A stretch of 64,000 nucleotides of DNA from Nemopilema nomurai (GCA_003864495.1 ML133401.1:1240001-1304000), one strand, 5' to 3'; positions 39,201 to 50,700 are shown, counted from the stretch's first letter. The notes: generated from the sequence alone by a model not told the origin. Translations and numbers: made by a program.

Positions 39201-40588
39201 CATAAGTAAAAAACTCAAGGAAAGGCGAAAACAGAAGAATTTGAAGGCAAAGGTCACTATAAGCCCAATATTTCGCATATCCCAGATTATGTAAGGTCAA
39301 TCGATGGCCTATTTGATTTGTTTACTCTTTTTTTTGCTTCTATGTTGACAGTCTGCGCCTTCCCGTATGTCATTGGTTTCACGTCTAACCACATTGAGAT
39401 TCGACTTGTGGTCAATGGCAATTTGGTGCATACCATCGCAATACCGTCAATACACTTCATCACAGGAAAGGTTTGTTCGTGACCAAGTTTGCAACTACTT
39501 TCTTTGGATATTCGCCGATTTTTGAAGATTAAAACCACAGGATTGTAGAGCAGATGCCTTCCTTGTCGTGGAAATGTTTCATGATGTTTTGAATTTCATA
39601 GATTTCGTTTCTCCAACAGCAATTTTTACAAGCCCACTTTCTGCTTTGATCTGCAATACTCCAGTGTAGCAGTATGTCTCGATTCAAAATGTCCCAAAAG
39701 GATCCATTTTCATCAAAACAACTCATGTACATGCTACATAGGTACAGAGAGAAAATAGGCCATTGAAACAGAATTGTCATTCGTATAAATTCTCTGTAAT
39801 GCAGTCATGAGTCCATGCCCCCATCCCCCGTCAGATCAGCAAATTTCCCCCAACCAGTATCAAACATGTAGTGATTCAGGGGGGGGGGGAGCTTTTTATC
39901 CAAAAGAGTGGCATCAGCCACTTATTTGCCAACTGTTAGGTCCCGTTTTAGCGCGCGATTGGTAATAAAAATGCGCGGTTCGTTTCAGTCGGATATATTC
40001 TTCAGTTCTACAAAAGAACGCAGCACCGACCAACCTGTAATAGAGACATCGTGGACGAAAAGGAGGCGCGGAACAAAAGCAGAGTACCACCTTAACCCGA
40101 CAACAGTTTACCGAATCACCTTGAACAGTCTGGTTGGAACCCAGCTTTTTGAGTCGACCGGCCTAGCAAAAGATAACGAAGTGTTTTCCACTCCCGTAAG
40201 ATGGAACTGTACAGAAGATTCCACGGATGGTGGTAGCAAAGACCATTCAACACCAATGCCAAGTTTAATCAAAGCAACTGATGAAGAAAAGGTTAAGTTA
40301 AGGAGGAAATACTCTAACGCTGCTGCCATGGCAACTCCAGTGCTGTCGCCAATTCTAAAAACGGTTGTTAGGCAGATAGAGTACGGAGAAGAGACGGGGG
40401 AGTCCTACTCTGACCTGAGTGTGATGGACATGATGGTAGCCAGTGACGTGCGCCAGATGTCGCCAGTAGCAGCAAGTGACCCCGATTTGACGAGAGCGAG
40501 GTCGTTAAAGCAAGTGAGGCTACGGTCTCTTTTTAAAGACGAGTCCAGCTCAAGTGAGACTTTTAAAAAGCAAGAAACTGTATTATAG
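21235..40588 (+). CDS. GARNL3: GARNL3: GTPase-activating Rap/Ran-GAP domain-like protein 3, complete (26 coding exons, 1005 aa)
   Basis: Predicted GTPase-activating protein for Rap-type small GTPases, with an N-terminal RapGAP domain and a C-terminal CNH domain. Exons: 21235-21392, 22603-22672, 23184-23270, 23964-24057, 24895-25013, 25483-25547, 26744-26804, 27176-27202, 28033-28108, 29527-29625, 30265-30365, 31464-31575, 31970-32015, 32394-32500, 33158-33372, 34165-34248, 34664-34727, 34911-34958, 35263-35367, 35684-35785, 36110-36264, 37349-37501, 38010-38079, 38704-38784, 39352-39470, 39989-40588. Every junction is GT-AG and in phase. The sum is 3018 nt, 1005 residues plus TAG, against about 1013 in human. 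Diagnostic blocks: [62 protein letters not shown] and [19 protein letters not shown] supplies the catalytic asparagine (about Asn328). The ATG follows an in-frame TAA at 21214. Introns run from 183 to 1418 bp. GAP activity and GTPase specificity are inferred from the family. Confidence 0.95.
25889..26266 (-). pseudogene. Antisense PTCHD-like (patched-domain) pseudogene fragment in GARNL3 intron 6
   Basis: On the minus strand a frame carries a Patched/sterol-sensing-type block: a DWEKSF segment, [14 protein letters not shown], then [20 protein letters not shown] leading into a membrane stretch and [11 protein letters not shown]. The order (WEK region, charged 'ERSLDDAI' loop, 'RDISLF' and first SSD transmembrane helix) is that of PTCHD/patched-domain-containing proteins. 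The same frame continues upstream with related-looking sequence but is broken by two TAA codons at 26195-26197 and 26180-26182, and it stops at 25889. No introns are seen, so it is a truncated retrocopy or decayed intronless family member. A further minus-strand frame at 25680-25889 is out of phase and not clearly related. Family assignment rests on motif recognition. Confidence 0.6.
30625..31005. repeat. 24-bp minisatellite in GARNL3 intron 11 (16 units)
   Basis: Sixteen head-to-tail units with core GAGATTTTGCCTAGGGAG and a GACAT end. Units 1-13 and 16 are 24 bp, unit 14 is 22 and unit 15 is 23. Variation is mostly single substitutions (GCGTAGG, GCGAAGG, GGACAC). Because 24 is a multiple of 3 and the unit lacks stops in several frames, frames of over 100 codons open on both strands; these are repeat artefacts, not genes. 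The array lies between exon 11 (ends 30365) and exon 12 (starts 31464). The CCTAGG in most units is a 6-bp palindrome. Confidence 0.97.
31576..31969 (+). other. U12-type (minor spliceosome) intron 12 of GARNL3
   Basis: The 5' splice site reads GTATCCTTT (31576-31584), the exact GT-AG U12 consensus. A branch-site match TTCCTTGAC lies at 31952-31960, with its A 10 bases before the end of the acceptor AG at 31969. There is no long polypyrimidine tract. All other GARNL3 introns have U2-type donors. The intron is phase 1 and falls in the RapGAP domain between FIRSKFN and VFAVVYYN. Confidence 0.85.
32735..32822. repeat. Degenerate TTATTA/TTGTTG microsatellite
   Basis: Imperfect TTATTATTACTATCATT and TTGTTGTTGTTAC repeats in the GARNL3 intron before exon 15. 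Noncoding simple repeat. Confidence 0.6.
33932..34092. mobile_element. Foldback MITE in GARNL3 intron 15
   Basis: Arms of about 33 bp are near-perfect inverted repeats: left AGCCCAATCTCTACTAGGCG, right its complement with one substitution and one indel, ending GAGATTGGGCT. Between them lies a second perfect 11-bp hairpin (GCGAAAAGTAG at 33967-33977 and its complement at 33987-33997), and further copies of the GGCGGAAAAT motif. The element is about 160 bp and noncoding. The flanks contain TTAA-like sequence on both sides but an exact target duplication is not clear. Confidence 0.8.
35447..35503. repeat. Four 16-bp tandem units, each with a TTCNNNGAA palindrome
   Basis: TTCTTGGAA, TTCCCGGAA, TTCCTGGAA and TTCCCGGAA begin at 35447, 35463, 35479 and 35495, exactly 16 bp apart, in GARNL3 intron 19. 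Each fits the STAT/GAS consensus TTCNNNGAA. The array may be a plain minisatellite; binding is inference only. Confidence 0.8.
37817..37868. repeat. CT-rich microsatellite in GARNL3 intron 22
   Basis: Interrupted (CT)n tract on the plus strand, about 50 bp. It lies well away from the splice sites. Confidence 0.85.
39989..40588 (+). other. C-terminal tail exon of GARNL3
   Basis: Residues about 807-1005, one 600-nt exon. It starts [11 protein letters not shown] after the acceptor TTTCAG at 39983-39988 (vertebrate SDIYFTAT at the same place). The only clearly conserved island beyond this is [11 protein letters not shown] (vertebrate LYKIPLRNLVG). The rest is Ser/Thr/Lys-rich and probably disordered, with no close match to the vertebrate tail. 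The frame is open upstream to 39908, so retention of the last part of the intron would add residues in frame; the conserved junction argues for 39989. Confidence 0.85.
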
Positions 40589-41132
40589 ATCGGAGTACCG
40601 GATATGTTTTTAGTTTTAGCAGCCTGTGATATAGTCCTTTAGATTTCTAGGTTTATAGTGAATTGTAGATAAGTCATTGGGAAGCAATTGGGATTTAGAA
40701 AGTCATATTGGCTTCTAACGAAACATATCATGCTCTACTTGGGAACCCATATAGGATGATTCCTTTTTCCACATGGTACTACAGGTAAAGATGGCCTGAC
40801 TTTTACAAGGACAGCGCTTGAATGACGGATTTTTGTTTCAGTCACAGTTTTTTACCATTTAGTTTCCTCCTCTGCTCAAACACTTCATTAGGGCTCTTTT
40901 GTGCTCAATGTGTGTTGTATAAAGTGGAGCTATGTCCTGAAATACCATTCACTTTAAAATGGTAAGGAAAAGAAAGAGCTACCTGGTATGAAAAATGTTT
41001 GTCAACTTAATCCACGGTATGGGTGACATTTAAAAAAAACTTTGCCAGGCAGTATGTAGGGAGGAGGACATTGTGAAAGAGAAATGTCCAACGAGACCAA
41101 ACCAAACTCTTTCGAGAATTCGAATTAACAGA

Positions 41133-41138
41133 AATAAA
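41133..41138 (+). other. Candidate poly(A) signal of GARNL3
   Basis: AATAAA about 545 bases after the GARNL3 stop, the first canonical hexamer downstream. The implied 3' UTR is 40589 to about 41160. A later signal cannot be excluded. Confidence 0.5.
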
Positions 41139-44078
41139 ATTTAAAATTGGCATCACCAACATTATACTCTATCATCAATATTTGGATCACCTTTGATGAT
41201 GGTATTTCTTGTTGAGATGAAGCAATTTATTTTGGTCGAGCGTTTATTTATTATCCTTGTGCATCAAACTGAGGTGGCTTCCCTTTGTTTGAAAGAATAT
41301 GCATTAACCACGTTGTAACGAGAATATAATTATACCCAAGCTGTATTTAAATCCAATTTTTATCCCTATTTGTATATGTTTGAAGGTTTTAAGATTAAGT
41401 CGAGTAGTAGCAAATGATTTTAATTCGCCATTTTTGGCCAAGTATCAATAGGGTTTGCAGGGAACTCGTAGAAAAAAGTGATAAACAGCATTCATTTGCC
41501 ATTATTATTGTCCCTCTTTCTCGTTCTCTGCTTTTGTGTCCTACTTGGGTCATAAATTTGCTCCTCAAAAGTTTCTCTTCATAATTCTTTAGTTTTTAAG
41601 GCGTTGTAGATTGTTGGTACCAAGATCTAACTTTTCCTGTACCCTGAAAAAGTCGGACAATCAGACGATTGCTGCTTGAGGGTGTTAATGGTGAAAAGTT
41701 AGAAATTTAAATTTGATATTGAGAAGTATACGTCCACGCACTTTTGGCTAGCATAGCAACTATTTCTTTTTGGTCGCCATCTACTGCTCCCTGCTTTGAA
41801 TCCAATTTCTATGTTGGAATGCCACTCCATATATTCCTACACTTGTCCAGCCCTGTTGAAGAAGCTGCTCTTCTACAAAGGACCTTGGTGACATTAGTCG
41901 ATTCTAGATCTTTGAATTTCCTTTTTGAGAAGAATATCCATGCTTGTTTTGTTGCTTTTCTACTTGCACGTTTTCCATTGCCATAACTAACTTGATGAAT
42001 TTTGCTCCAGAATCGTTCGCCAGACTCTGGTATTTCTCCACTTAATTGCGTCATAATTTTTGCGCCTTTATGCGGCTGCTGCTCTATCAGCCACCAACTC
42101 CAGTTCACGGCTGCCTCCCAGCCACTAGCCCACTGTCCCTGCCGTTTGCGTTCAACAGCCGTTGTGACGTTATTACCAGGCTGAAACTCATGGACATTCA
42201 CACGGGGATTTACCGTGAAGAGTACGGGGAGCAATGGTTAATGTGTGTTTTGTTTTGTTTTTGGAAATAAGATATACCAGCCGTATTCACTTCTTCGTTA
42301 GAATGACTAACCAGCGTGAAGGCAAATAGCGTATTGCTGCCTAGGAGTGTTACCCATGCAACCATGCAATGCTGTGTCCTGGACACCAAATTCATATGTA
42401 CTTCGCTTGAATCCAAAGTATTACGCCCCGCTGGCGCTATTTCTCAATACAAGAATGACATTGTAGGACATGTCATGGCGACCTCACATCCAGAATCGAG
42501 CTCTTGTTTCACGAGTATGCAAGGGGTCTCTTTTGTTTGCTCAGAACGAGTAGCGATCCAAATATAACGAATCAAGACAGCTGCTTACGCCTTATAGCCT
42601 TGCTAAAATGGTGGGCGGGCCAGCTTTCATGCTGATAATCGTTAGACAAATCTAACTTTTCTTGGTCCACGCATGCCCGTAGTGATATCGAGTCACCGCG
42701 CATGCTTAGTCTGACTGCAAGAGCGCGGATTGGTGAGACCCCCGGATTGCATACGTCACACTACCGATCATTCTTGCCATTCGACTTCCTTGAAACCTAT
42801 CATAAGGCTTGACTTGACGTGCAGAGCCGAACCACTTCTTATGAACTATACCTCAGCTCCAAAGAGCTCTTTTCTTACACGATATAAAATCATCAAGTTT
42901 AAACTCCTGCGCAGTTTTTGCAATGGAAATGTCTCCTGCCCCTTTCGTCTGTGACATCATTTCTCAAGTCACGAAAAATAACTTTTCAATCATCCAAAAT
43001 TTAATCAAATTTGAACTCTGTACCAAAAGGTCCCAACCCCTACTCCCTCTCCCACTAGTGGCGACCCATTTAGAAACAACTAGACAAAACATTTTCTGTC
43101 TCATTTGGTGAACCATCGGTTTATGCTTGAAAGCAGCGCTATGCAAAAGAGGTGTATTTAACGTATTGACAATACAAGCGACAGTACCGCGACGGATAAA
43201 CATATGGGATATTCACGTTTTATTACTGTAAGTGATTCAGTGGCTTTATTTACCAATCTTCAATGAGAAGAACTAATTACCAATTTAAACATAGAAACAG
43301 TGCTCATGTTTTCGACCTCAAATTAGATTTGCAAATTGCCGCAAATTTTCCGTCATGTTGAGACGAATCTAGATTTGCTGTAAGCCAGCGAATTCCTTTT
43401 GGATCTTTATTGAGATTAATATTTTCAATTTAACATTAGAGGCTGCGCGGAGAAGTAATCTTGTCTTCGGTTAACGCATCCATAAAGAGCCAATTACCAA
43501 GATCACTCCATGATGACACACATGTTGAGCTACTAAATTGCAGGGGAGTTCTTAGCTACAAAACATCCTGTCGAGAAACTGCTTAAAAAACATTTTAAGC
43601 TATCTGCAGCTCCGTGTTTCCTCCATTGAAATATATTCAGTCAGTTACCTTTGGAAAATGATATCTATGTCCTGCATTGTTACAGAAGCTGGGGGAAGAC
43701 TATTTGCGGGGTTTACCAAAAGGAAACTGCCTTCTATGTTCGTTTGTACAGAAATATTCGGATTCGCAAACAAATCGAATCCTTATGGAGAAGAGTGCCT
43801 TGTTCGGCTGGCCTATTATCTTTATTTACATTGGGTTTGCCACGGAGTTTGCGATGCTGAATTGGCATAGCATGATGGCAACTCTAAATGGGGCACTTAT
43901 TAGTAACCAATTCATACGGTAAATCTCTATTGCAAGAGTTGTTGACAAAGGAATGCCGTTTAAAACATTTGTGGTTTGAACATTGCTATATTCATACCTT
44001 TTGAATTCTGATGCAAAGAAATGCTTGAGCATTTATTTTTATAGTGTCCTGTCTCCGTCCTTTAAACATCTGCGTAAA
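41139..44078. other. Intergenic region after GARNL3
   Basis: No recognised gene. The longest frame is on the minus strand at 41809-42234 (141 codons, Trp- and Lys-rich, no known domain). At 43651-43922 all three plus-strand frames are open together; one has a usable acceptor (AG at 43682-43683) and donor (GTAAAT at 43920), so it could be an isolated exon, but I cannot link it to a gene. Confidence 0.4.
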
Positions 44079-44682
44079 CCTGAGCATGGTTCGCTATAAG
44101 CATTCGTCACTCTGAACAAGCCTGAACACGGTTCATTTTGAAAATTATTTCCTTTACACAACCTGAACACGGTTCGTTCTGAACAATTGTTTCTTTACAC
44201 GAACCAGGACACGGTTTGTTCTTAACATTCGTGAAACTGAACAAACCTGAACATTGTTCGTTGTGAACATTCATGTCTCTGCACAAACCTAGACATGGTT
44301 CGTTCTGAACATTCGTGCATTTACACGAACCTGGACACCGTGTGTTCTGAACATTTGTTTCATAGGCGCCGACTTTTATTTTTCCCAGGGGGGGCTCAAA
44401 ATTTGAATTTAAAATCAATTAAAAAAAAGTCGAAAGGTAGAGAAATTACCTGTCGCTTTAATAACGTAATACAACATAGGTAGTATGTATAATAACAAAA
44501 CAAAACATTTTAATAAAGCAGATATAACATCATGGTCTACAGTATCATCAGTTCAATTCTTTGATTGAATTCAAACGAAATTCCCAGGGGGGGCTGAGCC
44601 CCCCCATAGCAATCCCCAGGGGGGGCTCGAGCCCCCAAGCCCCCACGTAGTCGGCGCCTATGATTTGTTTCTTTACACGAGC
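44079..44682. repeat. 42-bp minisatellite, interrupted by a hAT MITE
   Basis: Units begin at 44079, 44121, 44162, 44204, 44246, 44288 and 44330. All full units are 42 bp except the second (41 bp). The core reads CCTGAACACGGTTCGTTCTG. The seventh unit is cut after ATTTGTTT (44353-44360) by the MITE at 44361-44662 and resumes after the duplicated ATTTGTTT at 44663-44670. On the minus strand the unit encodes a 14-residue repeat close to NVQNEPCPGSCKET. Confidence 0.93.
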
Positions 44683-44722
44683 AACCTCTGAGCCCATGTT
44701 GTTTCATGGCATAATGCTGCAT
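44107..44722 (-). other. Antisense Cys-repeat reading frame split by the MITE
   Basis: From the ATG at 44720-44722 the minus-strand frame reads into a GCSCKET segment at the MITE edge. On the other side of the MITE the same phase resumes with repeats of the pattern NVQNxxCxGxC, ending at 44107. Frame continuity across the element, counting one copy of the target duplication, is seen directly. It breaks down in the 41-bp unit near the C-terminal end. There is no clear signal peptide. Because the unit is 42 bp, an open frame can arise by chance, so coding status is uncertain. Confidence 0.3.
44361..44662. mobile_element. hAT-type MITE, 302 bp, with 14-bp TIRs and 8-bp target duplication
   Basis: The ends are perfect inverted repeats: CATAGGCGCCGACT on the left and AGTCGGCGCCTATG on the right. 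The element is flanked by identical ATTTGTTT copies (44353-44360 and 44663-44670), the 8-bp duplication typical of hAT transposition. The interior is noncoding, with AT-rich sequence and several CCCAGGGGGGGCT runs that can fold on GAGCCCCCCC runs. Perfect duplications and TIRs suggest a fairly recent insertion. Confidence 0.93.
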
Positions 44723-47700
44723 TTGACTGTGTTTGGTTGTAGCTCGCTTTATAGCTTACAAGGCACCATACAAGGCACCATGTCATCTTGCTGTTTTGCA
44801 CCTTTCCCAAAACGTCATTTAAGTATAGATGCAGTTTTCAAAAGATGTTGTAAGTACATTTATGCTTGTCATGATAGGACATGACTGTGTTTTTATTTGT
44901 AGTAGATGGTGTAAGGTGACCTGCAAGGATTGTGTATGTTGTGCAAAATAGAGAGCTTAAAGCGATTTTAGCTTTATGACCTGAAACAAGGCACAGATAG
45001 ACACCAAATTTTATACTTGAACTCAGTAGCGTGTTAATTTGTAGCTTAAATTAGCTGCAGTGGACCGAGAGAGTCTAAGCTAAAGGTAGAAAAAATTTCT
45101 GTGGAATCCAGATCGTCTCGTTTTGGAGCTTAGGGACTATAACATTTTCGTTAAGATTCGAGATAGAAAAACAAAAAAGGAGAGTCGTCATTTGAGAATG
45201 CTCAGAGACTGTTTACGGAGGTGGTGCAAGTAATTAAATCGTCTAATAACAAGCATATTGTGTGGCCAAGATATGATTAACAAGCAAGATATAGTTGAAA
45301 TTGTTGTGAAAATTTCATTATCCTTCTCTAAATATGTAACAAAAATCTTCTGAATTTGTTATGAAAGGATTTTTTCTTCCCCAGTGCGATGTCATAATAG
45401 TGTGGATTAGCGTCTATTTTCATCTTAGACTCCTTTTGTTTTCTAAACTAGACCTGAGTTGTAACTAATGCAACCTTTTTTCAATATGCACAGCTTTCAA
45501 TTAACTGGCGTCTTTAATAACAATCTAGATTTCTACCACCTATAATGTTAGTTTCTATGCCTTTGTCTGTCACCAAACTCCATCCATTTAAAGTTTCCTT
45601 AAAAGGAATTCGAATGTTGTTTGTATATCAAACCATTGTCAGCTATGAAGGGTATGGACCGTTTATCATTACAATATTAACCAGACATTATAAACCATTA
45701 AGCAGTAGCGCAAAAACTTTTAATGGCGAGGGTTCGATTTCCGATAGAGTGCATTCACATCATGAGGACCAACTGATAGGAGATAGGGGGCAAAAGGATT
45801 GCTCTATGAAGGGTGTGTTATGAGCTTAGTGCTTATGTTTGGTGATTGAACATGCGATTGCACTATGGAGAAAATATGAAAGAACCATAATCCTCATTCC
45901 CCTTGCGATCTTCAGTGAGCTTGACAACGCAGCACCCAAACAAGCACAAGTAACAAGCAGCTTCATCCTCACTGCTTCATTAAAATGCTCCTTCTCACCC
46001 AGAACACAACTTATTTATCCATTTATAATTTTTACTGGGCTCCTATCAGCCACCCTGACTACAGAAGATGTCGCTCTCTTGGTGCAACACTTCTTAGCTA
46101 GGCCAGTTTATAATGTCACTACTAAGGTATTGGATTTGAAAAAGACAGGCTACCACAAAATGTGGGGAATCTCGAATAACATCCAGGAGGAAACACAAGA
46201 GGATATTTTGCAGCCCTGTTCTTACAGCCTCATTCGAAAAAGTATCGAATTCGCTTGATATTGACAAGATGGCTTGAAGGTTATTGCACTTGACCGTTGT
46301 TGAATGAACGGGAGTTTCGGGTTCCACCAAGTTTTAGAAAAGCATGTCGACTTTTCATCGTTCAAAGATTCGCTGAAAAGTTCAAAGTGGTGCATAAGTC
46401 AGGTTTGGACTTTCTATTTTATAACTGGTAGAATCTTGGCACACCTTCAGGTGTGGCCTAACCACTCGCAGATTAAGACTCTTAAGATGATCCTCCTTGT
46501 TTTTACTTTTCACATTCCCATTTTAAACATTGCATTTAAGCTTTCGCCTGCTTCCCATTCATTCTCGCTGTTGTTTTTGCCATTTTAGCCCTTTTACTCA
46601 ATTCAAGTTTAAAGTCGTGCTGCAATATCCTTTCCTCATTTTGCACCCAATTGTTACAAAACGGCTTCTTTTTCATCTCCCTTCAATCGCGCACCGATGT
46701 TTTGATTTCGTCTCCAACGGATTGCTAACCACCTTGCTACTATTTGAAGTGAATAGCGAAAAAACAAAAGCAAAGCAGATTGCTCAAAGCACAAATGAGA
46801 AAACAGTGCCTCATCGACGCGCCACTATACATACTGGAAATCACCCACGAGTTATGAATTTCTCCAATTCAAATTACATCAAAAGAAGCCTCTGGAGAAA
46901 AATTTGCTTTAAGTAAAGTGTTTACAAACCGTGGAAAGAGCGAAAATCGAGTTCTCTTGATATTTACATTTGCTGCCATCTAAAGAGCGTCAATCGTGAA
47001 AGATTTTATATAACAAGGTAAGCTTGCCAGTTGCTCGTTCGACATTTTATTTGTCACAGAAAGATTGGCAATACTGTGAAGTGTAAGGCGAGTTTTAGAT
47101 CTCTATTTTGTGTTTAGGCTCTCCCATAAGAAGAAACCCTGCTGGGATCGTCTCGTTTGAGATTTCTTTCCCACTCATTTGTGCTCAACTTGAAAGTGGA
47201 AATGGGAAATTTAAATGGAAATGCCACCTTGTAGACCTTTCTAGAACTGCATTTCCCAGCGCCCTGTTCAAACAAAGTATCATGCCAATTCTTGAGACTT
47301 TTTCTGTGCCATATCTAGCTCCGTATATCCGTCATATAATTACACCATCGATCCAGTGTTGGCACCAATTTTACATAATCAATATGAGTTTCGCTTTCAC
47401 GAATTTTTGGACAAAGGTTTGATAATATGTAGTGGACAATTCTGTTCTAGTAGCTTCCCTTTTCCTATAATTCCGATTTTTGTTACTTTATACTATGAAG
47501 ACGCATGTAGTGTGGAGATAGCATTTTATATTTAAACATTGAATAGAAGTTAAAGGAAATATGGTTTTTATGAGTTCAGGGTCGTTGTAGAGCTCCTGAA
47601 TGTGGAAAATTCTTTGAAAACGGTTGAATTAAGACACACTTTGCAAATAATGCACATGATTTCTCTGATGTCTAACAGAAATCAGAGATTTACAATTAAC

Positions 47701-50700
47701 GACAAACGACAAGGACTACAAATAGGAATCTAAATTAATCTTTCTTCAAACCTGTTGACAAAATGTTGAAAAAATTGTCCCCGATAGATGCTTTCATAAC
47801 ACCTCAAGCTCCCTTTAAATCTTTGTAGCGAAACCATCACACCATACCACCCATCTCATCTCCCCCGTCCCCCTCTCTCCTCTTCACCACCCCCTCTCTC
47901 CTCTCCCATATTTGCAAAGAAAGCGACCACGCCCAAAGCAATGACCATTTATGCTCGGCTGCTTGGCATTAAATCGTTTTCCATGTTGTACTGCGCCTTG
48001 ATGTCGCAACCCTTTCTCGTCCGTTTATCTGTTAACATAAATAGATGGCCGGGGGCGTCGTCTTCCGTTGAAACAGCACCTTTGCATATCTTGAGCCTTT
48101 GTGTTCATGCGACTTTAAAAGTTTATTCCACGACTTAACTGTAGACCTAAAACCATATTTATCTGGATAAATCCTGGATGATAGGGGAGGGCGCTTCTAC
48201 GCTTAATACAGTTGAATGTCAAGGAAGCAACGTTTCTAGCGGTATCAGAAGGAATCAGGCATTTTTCAAGCCCCTTAGAACGAAATCCTTAGAAAGAGTG
48301 GATCAATGACTTATGTGCCATTTGCTGTGCATGTCCTGATTTATGTTGCACTCAAGCGAAGGCCTAAGATCAGATTTCGCTAGTTATCAGCTCAGAATCA
48401 CCTCACGAAGCTGTTTAGCTCCGCATACTTTTACCACTCAGCCAGTGTTTGGCTGCAATCATCAGCCCGTTTCGATGGTTCGAGCAGCCTCCAAATGGAA
48501 CTGTGGTACTGTTCAGGCAGAGGTCCTAGAGCATTTTCCAAGGCATGTCACCAGTTGCCACCAGTTGCCAACCAAGCATGGTCATGTCTCAAGATCTGCT
48601 CAGCTTCTAAGAATACCATATCCTGGGCTCAGTGTTGTCATTGTTGCAATGTTCCACAATGACTCGACTTGCTTTCCACAGTGCCAAGAATTTATTGATA
48701 ACCCAAGTGTTGTCCCCAGTCTACGCCACTTGTTTCAAATACGGCCAGTCACAGAATAGAGCAGAAGAGACACTGGCGCCGGCACCCAATGAAGTTTTAA
48801 TATTGTGGTCTGACATGGCTAGCCTCGTTTTCGTGCTGATCACACAATTGGAGTTTATACGAATGCCCCTTAGCCTCGTCTTCAGGTTCGCCAGCGTGCA
48901 AATGTTTTCTGTATAACTAAAAGGACCAGTGGCCCTTCTGTCTCTCCGCATTCCGTGGGTAAGTATAAAAACGGGCACGTATGAAGTCTTTGAAGACTTC
49001 ACAAATTATTATGGCAGAAAAGCCTGACTCCCTTTCAGAGGGTTGGCTCAAGTTTGATGGCTTAGAGCAGAGCTTTTTAAGAATAAACTGTTTTGCAAAT
49101 GCTGCATCTAGACGACATTGATGCAAGGGGCCTCTTACCCCGATTACCTCTCACCCCTATACCCCTCGAAGCTTGCTTATAGTTTTGTTCCTAGCCGCTA
49201 CGTTTTAGACATCCTATGTAAAAGTAAGTCATTCTGTCATGTGTCTCCAACGAGGCTCTGTCAGTAGACACTTTTATGTTTACTTCTTTTGAGAAATGAA
49301 GTCATAGCTTTCTTAAGCGTTGATAACTAATTCTAAATGGCTAGCTGTCGATATCAGTGTCATACCGAGGGGATTTTCTCAAAGATGATCACAATTAAAT
49401 GACATATTTGTCTGCGTAGAAGGATCAGCCAACCAGATTGAAAATAAAATGATTTCGTTTGTTCCGGATGGTGCAAAATACGATTTCGAGTGGATTGCCC
49501 TGTCGCCCCTATGCATATGCTAGGTATTTTTACTATTATGTTTTTACTGAAAGAGAGACATACTTTCCCCTTTGAAAGCAGGTGGGTAATGTTTCAAACA
49601 GAGGCTTTACAGCTTATACGTGATTAATAGTGATCATTTCGAATTATGGTCATTTGCAAATCGACAAATATCTTGACCACCCATTTAGCAGTCCTGGCTC
49701 TTCTAGGTATTGTCGTTGACATTCACAAACAGGCAGAAGTCATACTTGTAAAAACAACATTTCAAAGCCTTCAGGAAAAACATTTAAATACCATTCCTTA
49801 TCGAAAGATCTTAATGTCAAAAGCATCTTTCCTATACCCTTTTGAAAGCCGGGAGTGCACGGAGATTGTGAAACCTTTTGACTGGATCTTGATGAAGGAA
49901 CCTGAGGAATTTCCCGTTACTTGCAGTTATGCAGCAATTATCGGAGGCAATTTGGTACATGCATTGACATACTTCTAATGAAAAGCGTCTTCAAAATAGT
50001 CTCCGTTGATTTTTGCAGGATATCCACACAAATTCTGGGGAAGTGAATAGGCTGCTCTGCTATTCTGAATATTTGAAAAAGACTGTGCAATAAATTTTCA
50101 ATCACTTTCTAGATTCCTTTCATTTTCACCTTTTCAAGTCTTTTGACAAACAAAATAAATCATTTGTAAATATTTTTGCGTGAATGCTGAATCAAAAGCC
50201 TGGAGTTAAAATTCGATTGCTTACCATTACAAGATGGCTGATAAGAAATTTCCATCTCGCGTCTGAAGTAGAATTTTAGAAAACACCAGTCAGCTTTTAT
50301 AGCCTGCTTTTGCCTACAAATGTCAATCATCCTGGCATGACCTAAGAAGGACAGAAAGGAAAAATGATCTATCCTAGTTGGAAAAAGCTATATTCCTTAA
50401 AGATATTTTCGGACCAAGACGATGGATACTCCATTCAAGTTCCTTGCGATAATTGCTTGGCTTGGAATTATTTGCCACGTGTGGGTAAACGATACCCAAG
50501 ATACTTTCGCACAGTTTTACAGCACAAGGGGATAAGTGATATTCCTTCTTTCAAACGTTGCAGAATAAAGCAATTTCTTCGACCCACGAGATTTTTCGAC
50601 AGTCGACAGGGCCTAAATTTAGCAATTTCCCTTTTTTTCCTAATTCGGTGAAAGTTTTGCCTGGGATTTTGCTGACAACTACGTGACTCGGTTGGCAGAA

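Larger units (their letters stand above)
34165..39470 (+). other. Citron-homology (CNH) domain of GARNL3 (exons 16-25)
   Basis: Residues about 480-806. Family-typical blocks are [22 protein letters not shown], the Gly/Asp-rich [13 protein letters not shown], the core KGCHLYSLN (exons 20-21), [17 protein letters not shown], and [20 protein letters not shown] at the end. CNH domains form beta-propellers that bind small GTPases or other partners. The binding partner here is not known. Confidence 0.88.

Noticed and set aside
41809..42234. 141-codon minus-strand frame
   Set aside because: Longest intergenic frame, but no domain, no splice partners and no promoter that I can see; kept only as an unassigned frame.
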